15,875 bases of DNA from UBA2266 sp964406945 (GTDB lineage: Bacteria; Planctomycetota; Phycisphaerae; Sedimentisphaerales; Anaerobacaceae): assembly GCA_964406945.1 (NCBI GenBank), contig CAYOTO010000064.1, forward strand, positions 1-15,875. The letters are read 5' to 3'. The position numbers and the translations under genes were made by a program. Position 1 is the first letter of the stretch, and the number at the start of each line of letters is the position of its first letter. The notes below the pieces were generated by a model. The model was not told the DNA's origin. It saw nothing but the letters and a program-made list of their open reading frames with translations, and ran no database searches. Positions 8,201 through 12,441 of this stretch are shown here, piece by piece.

Positions 8201-8677
8201 GGCGAAGTCGCTGGAACAGTCACGCAAATAAGAATCCGCGCCACCACCATACGCCAGTGGGACAGGAAGGAACTCATCGTCCCCAACAAGGAATTCATCA
8301 CCGGCCGACTTGTGAACTGGTCTCTCTCCGACAGCACCCTTCGCCTCGCCGTCGCCGTTGGCATCGCATACGGCTCCGATGTCCGCAAGGCCGAAAAAAC
8401 ACTGTACAAAATCGCCGCCGACGACTCCCGCATCCTCACGGAACCCGCCCCTCTCGTACTCTTTAAGGAATTCGGCTCCAGCAGCCTCGATTTCGAACTC
8501 CGCGTCTACATCGCCGGCATCGGACACTACCTCCCGGTGATCCACGACCTCCACGTCGCCATCGACGACGCCTTCCGCGCCGCCGGAATAGAAATCGCCT
8601 TTCCCCAGCGCGACCTCCACCTGCGAACCGTCACCCCAAAAGCCGCTTACAACCTGCAATCCCCCCAACCCGAATAA
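5231..8677 (+). CDS. Large mechanosensitive ion channel, MscS superfamily, MscK/MscM-type
   Basis: I start it at ATG 5231, ten bases after AAAAAGG; an in-frame GTG at 5210 lies before that site. The product is 1148 residues. Residues 1-25 form a Sec signal peptide ending ASAIAA. About 60-460 is an Ala/Glu/Gln/Arg-rich periplasmic coiled-coil region like the MscS porin-associated domain of MscK and MscM. From about 527 there are some eleven hydrophobic segments (near 530, 567, 612, 652, 680, 727, 759, 836, 877, 916 and 945-985). The pore and cytoplasmic domain follow with the family signature MTVGLGFGLQEIFANF starting at about 955, then FEQPIRVGDVVTV and the IRQWDRKELIVPNKEF loop. The family releases solutes when membrane tension rises after hypo-osmotic shock. 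An Ala/Pro-rich linker sits near 800-825. It is convergent with ymdB. Confidence 0.93.
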   Translation: MMLNHKNVLVTAVIIAAFFFGASAIAAQDPPSENVAGPVDPNAEPLTLPTEPEPVIETLTLESFEAGKKRALETEGLTDDEKTRLTETYDQAITAFKTAEQMAARRRQFRQKREAAPTALETAKKQLETFPEQIEPNVPPDLTLSAAEQNLNTATQQLQEARDKAAELEAEPKRRGDRRTQVLEESKTAQQQIEALDEKLAAADSPQTTLDRARVLLWQLQKQAARNRIEAGSEELSFYDASGELLTAQRDLAARRLAAARKIADFWQNKVSTMQEQAAEQARRQAIAAKQQTRYSDSAIRDIAEENAALAEQQAELLEKIQKTTAYSETIATGLTELEASYRQLQQQVETAGEVTDTMGILLLGQRDKLPDVSEHRVQMRDRPEKLAFAQLRAMEYDRRWSELSDLAEQKKQFIESLDASVGSERSQQLWDQARSFYESRRNLLRTISDLYWDYATKLAALDRNEKSYVQLIDQFYDFIDENVLWVRGRRGIRPEDFRLSAEALRWFFSPQNWGIFARSLLKDFKNDPLFYGMLAALSASFIVLGRKLRARTRAIAEKVRQARTDRFRYTLTVLVFTTVMAAQWGVFLILISHRLSEVSTGNFGKAVAEALLHLSWVFAVLLFLRYLAMPCGLAQTHFRMRSEAAGFLRRQLGWFAATWLPVVFLFEVMRRQQQNELWYATAGRLLFIVGLVQLSIFLALLLHPKRPLIDFYLKKTRDGWLLRLRYFWYVPAVIIPIVFAILAAMGFLYGAYHLTQRLLFTLGLILVVLMVRGLCVRSIVIAQRRLALFERIKRLVSRQEEAAAPEPQTAPKADDPDAKAGREQTIFEMSQQTRHVIGIISTIVLLAGLWYIWSDVLPALAGLGHFELYRVADRSITLGAIVAAAAIVTLTIVFARNAPGLLEIAVLRRLPIDKGVRFAIITICRYVIVVIGVVLAFTEIGIGWSKVQWLIAAMTVGLGFGLQEIFANFVSGLIILFEQPIRVGDVVTVGEVAGTVTQIRIRATTIRQWDRKELIVPNKEFITGRLVNWSLSDSTLRLAVAVGIAYGSDVRKAEKTLYKIAADDSRILTEPAPLVLFKEFGSSSLDFELRVYIAGIGHYLPVIHDLHVAIDDAFRAAGIEIAFPQRDLHLRTVTPKAAYNLQSPQPE

Positions 8678-8708
8678 GGCACGAATCCGCCAACGGCCGA
8701 TTCCACAA

Positions 8709-8736
8709 CTTGGCATTGCGAGTGCCAAGCTTGGCA
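8709..8736. terminator. Inverted and direct repeats between convergent channel and ymdB genes
   Basis: CTTGGCA (8709-8715), a 7-base loop and TGCCAAG (8723-8729) form a perfect 7-bp hairpin. CTTGGCA recurs at 8730-8736, making TGCCAAGCTTGGCA (8723-8736) a perfect 14-bp palindrome, so two alternative hairpins compete. It lies 31 bases after the channel stop and abuts the ymdB stop at 8737. Neither side has a clear T-run, so termination is inferred from position. Confidence 0.5.
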
Positions 8737-9585
8737 CTATAAGTTATTGTAGTATTCGGGCCGCCCGTCGTCACTGTCGTAGTTCGACCCCTCTTCGATA
8801 TCCGCATCCACCCTGATCCGCTCGATGGAATCCGCCTGCTTCGTATTGCTGTCGATTGTCACCACAATCCCGTTGATCCGCACATCTTCGGTCGCCACCT
8901 CGAACGGATAAGGCATCTGCGTCCGAAACGCCTTGAGCACGTTCTCCTTGCCCCGTCCGATCACCGAATCGTGCGCCCCCGTCATCCCGATATCCGTTAT
9001 ATAGGCCGTCCCGTTTTTCAATATCGCCTCGTCCGCCGTCACCACATGCGTATGCGTGCCGAACATGCAGCTTGCCCGCCCGTCCAGGTGATACCCCATC
9101 GCGACCTTCTCGCTGCTCGCCTCGGCATGAAAATCGACCACCACGATATCCGCCTTGTGCTCAAGTTGCGGCAGGATTCTGTCGACCGCCGCGTACGGAC
9201 AATCCACCGGCTTCATAAACAGCCGCCCGATCAGCGAGACCACCGCCACCACCGGCCCCTTGCCCGTCTTGTACAGCCCGTATCCCTTGCCCGCCGCCTC
9301 CTTCGAAAAGTTCAGCGGCCGCGCGATATTGTCCGCCGTCTCCAGCGTCGAGATGATGTCGCGCTTGCGGAAAGTATGATCGCCCAGTGTAACCAGGTGC
9401 ACGCCGTACCGCAGCAGCTTGTTATAAATCTGGGGCGTAAGCCCCGAACCGCCCGCACTGTTTTCGGCGTTACATATCACACAATCGATGTTCCTCTCCT
9501 GCACGATGGACCGCAGCTTCTCCGCCAGTATGCGCCGGCCCGGCCGACCCACAACATCACCGATACAAAGCACATTAACCTTCAT
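8737..9585 (-). CDS. ymdB: YmdB-family (TIGR00282-type) metallophosphoesterase
   Basis: I start it at ATG 9585 because MKVNVLCIGDVVGRPGR is the family's exact N-terminus. The open frame runs on to 9657 but that extension has no family character. The product is 282 residues, slightly over the ~264 of Bacillus YmdB because of an acidic Asp/Tyr-rich tail. Metal-site residues are visible in order: Asp10 (GDVVG), Glu41 (NAENSAGG), Asp69-His70 (LGDHTF, where Bacillus has GNHT), His in VDFHAEASSEK, and the two His of GTHTHVVTAD. In Bacillus, YmdB is a cytosolic phosphodiesterase acting on 2',3'-cyclic nucleotides and linked to RNase Y, biofilm and motility decisions. The ribosome binding site is weak (a GTGGG about 12 bases upstream). 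RNase Y lies 2.9 kb away, divergently transcribed. Confidence 0.9.
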   Translation of the reverse strand: MKVNVLCIGDVVGRPGRRILAEKLRSIVQERNIDCVICNAENSAGGSGLTPQIYNKLLRYGVHLVTLGDHTFRKRDIISTLETADNIARPLNFSKEAAGKGYGLYKTGKGPVVAVVSLIGRLFMKPVDCPYAAVDRILPQLEHKADIVVVDFHAEASSEKVAMGYHLDGRASCMFGTHTHVVTADEAILKNGTAYITDIGMTGAHDSVIGRGKENVLKAFRTQMPYPFEVATEDVRINGIVVTIDSNTKQADSIERIRVDADIEEGSNYDSDDGRPEYYNNL

Positions 9586-9780
9586 AAACCAGAAACCCAC
9601 TTTCAAAAAAATCAACGCCGCCCATCGCGACGTACATGCTCGATTCGCATACAACACAAGTACTTACTTGCCCTCCCACCGGTTTGCTCACCCAAATCCA
9701 TAAAACCCCACGTACATCCAGCACATCTACCCGATTCTTAACTTGGAGCTTTTTACTTTATACTTTCAAGGTACCCTGCC

Positions 9781-9809
9781 TTTATACCATCAACCCGCAA
9801 AAACCACAA
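9781..9809 (-). promoter_or_regulatory. Possible ymdB promoter
   Basis: On the minus strand TTGTGG (9809-9804) is followed by exactly 17 bases and TATAAA (9786-9781). The -10 box matches 5 of 6 consensus bases; the -35 box only 3 of 6. It would give a leader of about 190 bases before ATG 9585. A second TATAAA-like box lies nearby, so the assignment is tentative. Confidence 0.3.
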
Positions 9810-9866
9810 CCCCATATACCTCGGACATATCATCGGCTCGCATATACCACACCCGCCATCGCAAAT

Positions 9867-10045
9867 TGTGCCGGCGCCCCACAGAGCAAAGATCCTGACC
9901 GTGCCTGAGCCCTCCACCGTGCTATGCCCAGCCCACGGAAGACCTGCCCCCTTGTCCTGCCGAACCCACAGAAGGCCTCTGCGCTCTGTCATGCAGAACC
10001 CAAAGATGGTCTCCCTGTTCTGTCATGCTGAGCGCAGCGAAGCAT
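9867..10045 (+). repeat. Degenerate 34-bp tandem repeat ending in an intergenic hairpin unit
   Basis: Units begin TGTCCTGCCGAACCCACAGA (9953-9986) and TGTCATGCAGAACCCAAAGA (9987-10020), 34 bases each and about 25/34 identical by eye. The next unit (from 10021) starts TGTCATGCTGAGCGCAG at the same period and contains the hairpin ATGCT + GAGCGCAGCGA + AGCAT (10025-10045). A further related 34-base unit is at 9867-9900, and 9901-9952 holds decayed remnants. After the hairpin, 10046-10100 resembles 1641-1697 (both have a TCCTGC...CGGA...ATGC...ATTATC-like series), so the whole element may be about 80 bases long. Confidence 0.65.
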
Positions 10046-10134
10046 CTGGCCCGTGAAAGATATTTCCTGCCGAAACTCGGACGACATGCCATAGATTATC
10101 AGCGCACCCTATCACAACCTGCGTCAAAAAAACT

Positions 10135-10165
10135 GTTGACATCCAGGCCCTGTCAACTGCATAAT
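10135..10165 (+). promoter_or_regulatory. Sigma70-type promoter with operator-like inverted repeat over the -35 box
   Basis: A perfect TTGACA (10136-10141) is followed by 18 bases and CATAAT (10160-10165, 5 of 6). The -35 box is inside the left arm of an inverted repeat: GTTGACA (10135-10141), nine bases, TGTCAAC (10151-10157). That places a 23-bp palindromic site across the -35 and spacer, where a repressor would block RNA polymerase. The gene starts at 10226, giving a leader of about 55 bases. This is the best promoter in the window. Confidence 0.6.
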
Positions 10166-10225
10166 TAACAGTGTAGGAAAAAGTCTCGGACAATTACGCG
10201 TCACCAGAAAAGAGGAAAGAGAACA

Positions 10226-11173
10226 GTGAGAACATCACGATTATTTCTCTTCGCATCTGCTGCCTGCCTCACAGCCGTCCTTATTATCGTGTGCATCTCC
10301 GTCTTCCTCAGCAGTTCCGATACCGGCCATGATTCCAACTCCGTCGATCCCAACAGCCGGATCCATGATATTACGGCCAACTGGTACCAGGCTCCCGGCG
10401 AAGACCCCATCTTCACGTTCGATGGCAACTTTCCCGAAATGCCCGATCAAATGCTCGTCTACCGGGTGATTCCACCACCGAACGACGTTTCTGAACAGTA
10501 TGTCCGTAACCTTGCGACAAAACACTTCGCCTACTTTGAGAACGCCAAGTACTCGCCTGGTACTTACAGCGCGTATCTTTCTACCCGACTTTGGCGGTTC
10601 AAGTATGACAAAGGGACCGGTTTTTTCCGCGTCGGCAAATACCCGCCAGAAGGTCGACCCGAAAGCAGAGATCCGAATAACTTCCCCTCCTCTGAGGAAG
10701 CAATCAGGATCGCAACCGAGTACCTTCGCAACGCAGATCTCCTTCCGACTGAGAAATGCAGAGTGAGCATTCAAAATACTATCGCTACAGCCGGCGATAT
10801 ATCCGTTATCTGGACGCGTCCCATCGGAGGGTACAGAACCTGGGGCCCCGCCAATATGCTTTACGTCTTGTTTGGCCCCGGTGGCGAAGTGTTGGATGTC
10901 GTCTATCGGTTTTTTGAAATTGAGCCGTGGAAGAAAGTCCCCATAATCACACCTCAGCAGGCCTTCGAGAGACTTCAGAACCGCGACCGCGCCTTTCTCG
11001 GTTCGCGCGGCGGCCAGATAGATTCCGTGGAACTGCGATATCACTGCCACCGCGATTCCCGCTACATAGAGCCCGTCTACTACTTTTCGATAGATACCGG
11101 AGGCTACGCCGCCGTCCCAGCCACAGACCCCAACTACATAGCACCCCCACCCGACCCAAACCCCTCATCTTGA
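10226..11173 (+). CDS. Unrecognised membrane-anchored protein with a periplasmic domain
   Basis: The 315-residue protein starts at GTG 10226, about nine bases after AGGA in GAGGAAAG; no ATG lies nearby in frame. Residues 5-28 are one hydrophobic segment after MRTSR, so it is an N-terminal anchor or uncleaved signal. The rest is soluble, rich in Pro, Tyr and Arg. Two stretches resemble each other in style: SSEEAIRIATEYLRN (about 155-170) and ITPQQAFERLQN (about 247-258). Both have the (S/T)-x2-(E/Q)-A pattern seen in PepSY and YycI/YycH-like periplasmic regulators, but the match is too weak to name a family. The tail ends in a Pro-rich segment. It is monocistronic by context, and the palindrome over its promoter suggests regulated expression. 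Function unknown. Confidence 0.75.
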   Translation: MRTSRLFLFASAACLTAVLIIVCISVFLSSSDTGHDSNSVDPNSRIHDITANWYQAPGEDPIFTFDGNFPEMPDQMLVYRVIPPPNDVSEQYVRNLATKHFAYFENAKYSPGTYSAYLSTRLWRFKYDKGTGFFRVGKYPPEGRPESRDPNNFPSSEEAIRIATEYLRNADLLPTEKCRVSIQNTIATAGDISVIWTRPIGGYRTWGPANMLYVLFGPGGEVLDVVYRFFEIEPWKKVPIITPQQAFERLQNRDRAFLGSRGGQIDSVELRYHCHRDSRYIEPVYYFSIDTGGYAAVPATDPNYIAPPPDPNPSS

Positions 11174-11335
11174 GGAACATGTTTAATAGCAGGTAGAGAA
11201 ATGAAGCGCAGAGCTATTAACACACTTTTGCCGGCCGTAACTGCCCCAACAATCGCCTCCGATAAAACATCCTGGTAGAAGAGCCTTCCATTGAGTACAT
11301 GCTCTGTGTTTTGCCCCTGAGTGCAGTCTAGCTGG

Positions 11336-11347
11336 CCGGTCGACCGG
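11336..11347. repeat. Perfect 12-bp palindrome
   Basis: CCGGTCGACCGG reads the same on both strands. It lies 163 bases after the unknown gene. A protein-binding site is possible; nothing else nearby supports a specific role. Confidence 0.4.
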
Positions 11348-11361
11348 ACCCGGATTCGCAC

Positions 11362-11377
11362 CACTAATTCTTTAGTG
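11362..11377. terminator. Small hairpin downstream of the unknown gene
   Basis: CACTAA + TTCT + TTAGTG is a perfect 6-bp stem with a 4-base loop, about 190 bases after the unknown gene's stop. It lacks a T-run and has only two G-C pairs, so it is at most a weak terminator. Confidence 0.25.
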
Positions 11378-11506
11378 CGTCGTCCTGCATCCCCAGTCGA
11401 CTTTCCGCCATCCAGCCTCCGGGATCAAGCGACCGAACCGCCGTCTCACTCGGGCCGTCGGCCGTTCCCAACCTGCGGCTTCGCGCCGTGTTTTGCTAAT
11501 TTGATG

Positions 11507-11548
11507 ATTCGAATTTGTTTCGAGTTTCGTGCTTCGAATTTCGGATTT
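11507..11548. repeat. Low-complexity TTCGAATTT-type repeat
   Basis: The stretch repeats variants of TTCGAATTT about four times (TTCGAATTTG, TTCGAGTTTC, TTCGAATTTC, then CGGATTT). TTCGAA is self-complementary, so it also has short hairpin potential. I recall similar FEFR-coding junk repeats between genes in planctomycete and related sequences, but cannot verify that here. Confidence 0.5.
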
Positions 11549-11800
11549 ATGCCCCATATTCGAACCTGGAAATTCGCCGTTTGGTGGTCGTGCAATGCAA
11601 AGCATGCCAGAGCCTGAAAACGCGGCAATTCCCATTCGTCAGCAGGACTTGGCAGGGGTTTACCGGTCTGGTGCATTCCCGGCAAAGAGCGTTCAATTCC
11701 GACCATTTTGCGAAATTTGAGCGAAATCCTGCTGATTTCCGGCGGCCTATCAAAAATCATTTTCCTTTGTCTAAGTTCCTATAAACAAAGCGTTTACAGC

Positions 11801-11834
11801 AAAAGCCGACAAAACCGGAATTTTTCCGGCTTTT
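11801..11834. terminator. Terminator-like nested hairpins, both orientations
   Basis: AAAAGCCG (11801-11808) pairs with CGGCTTTT (11827-11834), giving an A-tract/T-tract flanked stem that would work as a terminator on either strand. Inside it CCGGAA (11815-11820), TTT and TTCCGG (11824-11829) form a competing 6-bp hairpin. The two stems share CGG, so they are mutually exclusive, as in switch-type leaders. No gene ends close by on either side, which is odd for a terminator and hints at an unannotated transcript. Confidence 0.45.
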
Positions 11835-11943
11835 AGTCTGCCAAATGGATGTGATGAAAGCCCGCCGCTGCCGGCCTGTTTAAGATGCCTGTCAAAAATC
11901 GCTGTTTCCGTCCCACTTTTTTGCTTGACCGTTTCCCAGCACT

Positions 11944-11971
11944 GCCGTAACATGACCGCCGTAATATGCCG
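11944..11971 (+). repeat. 14-bp tandem duplication
   Basis: GCCGTAACATGACC is followed directly by GCCGTAATATGCCG; the first eleven bases match at ten positions. Short and possibly incidental. Confidence 0.4.
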
Positions 11972-12082
11972 ATGTTGAACATTGATGTGGAGCGTCCCGT
12001 ATTTGTCCGTGTTTACTTCATTCTTTATTCGTACGGGGCATACAGCGGGAATCAGGGAATTGTAAACCCATTTCCCCACGGC

Positions 12083-12164
12083 AGTTAAGTTACAAAGACA
12101 CTGATCGGTTCGTATCCGGCATGGCCCATAAACGGCTCGTACGGCGCCGATAGGTGAGTTAAGT
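12083..12164. repeat. Nested imperfect hairpin between AGTTAAGT direct repeats
   Basis: AGTTAAGT occurs at 12083-12090 and 12157-12164, 74 bases apart. Between them are nested complementary pairs: ATCGG/CCGAT (12104-12108 with 12147-12151), CGTA/TACG (12111-12114 with 12140-12143), CCG/CGG (12116-12118 with 12133-12135) and ATG/CAT (12121-12123 with 12127-12129). A third GTTAAG lies inverted at 12194-12199. This could be a structured RNA, a binding array or chance. Confidence 0.35.
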
Positions 12165-12441
12165 GTAAAGCGAAAACCTGAAAAACTGTGCTGCTTAACA
12201 ACGAGGGAGATACGTTATTAAGCATGGAATCAACAAATCTTGCGTCTGTACCAACCTTATGAACCTCAGTTTCAGTCGGATTGGACCTGATACTGCCCTG
12301 ATTTGATGATTTTGCGCCTGTTTTGTGGGTTTTTCTGCCTTAAACGCCATTTCTTTGCAACTTCTCTGCCTTGAATTCCTGTGGTCTCCGCGTTGACTGG
12401 TTTTTGAATCACCTGGAACTATACAGGAAAGGTAGGGAAAC

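Larger units (their letters stand above)
9586..10225. other. 640-base gene-free region between divergent ymdB and an unknown membrane-anchored gene
   Basis: The part at 9660-9860 is extremely poor in G on the + strand (about 5-8 G per 60 bases by hand count) and contains no plausible gene. It carries the likely ymdB promoter. From about 9867 to 10045 there is a degenerate 34-bp tandem repeat that ends in a copy of the intergenic hairpin repeat. From 10135 there is a promoter with an inverted repeat for the rightward gene. Reading frames here are short and low complexity. Confidence 0.6.
11174..12441. other. 1.27-kb gene-free region at a GC-skew sign change
   Basis: No reading frame here has a ribosome binding site, family motif or length that convinces me. 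The region is less GC-rich than the flanking genes. It contains a palindrome (11336-11347), a small hairpin (11362-11377), a TTCGAATTT-type repeat (11507-11548), a terminator-like double hairpin (11801-11834), a 14-bp tandem duplication (11944-11971) and a nested imperfect hairpin flanked by AGTTAAGT direct repeats (12083-12164). Left of it the + strand is C-rich; right of it, G-rich. I found no TTATCCACA-type DnaA box with one mismatch or fewer. Confidence 0.5.

Noticed and set aside
7493..8737. Long minus-strand frame (414 codons) inside the channel gene
   Set aside because: Gly/Asp/Ala-rich shadow caused by C-rich codons of the real MscS-family gene.
9586..9657. N-terminal extension of YmdB
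   Set aside because: The family starts at the MKVNVLCIGD segment; the added residues are not family-like and lack a ribosome binding site.
9867..10045. CRISPR array
   Set aside because: The 34-bp units are contiguous and degenerate, without unique spacers, and no cas gene is present.
9868..10056. Small plus-strand frame ending HAERSEASGP
   Set aside because: It is the translation of the 34-bp and hairpin repeats, a known type of spurious peptide, not a gene.
11331..11410. tRNA-like text (GGATTCGCACC near 11351)
   Set aside because: I could not build a cloverleaf with acceptor, anticodon and T arms on either strand.
11771..12079. Minus-strand 102-codon reading frame starting at GTG
   Set aside because: No ribosome binding site, no family resemblance, overlaps the double hairpin at 11801-11834, and composition is unlike neighbouring genes.
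12393..12425. TTGACT and TATACA as an rny promoter
   Set aside because: Spacer is 21 bases and the start would fall almost on the ribosome binding site; not credible as a sigma70 promoter.
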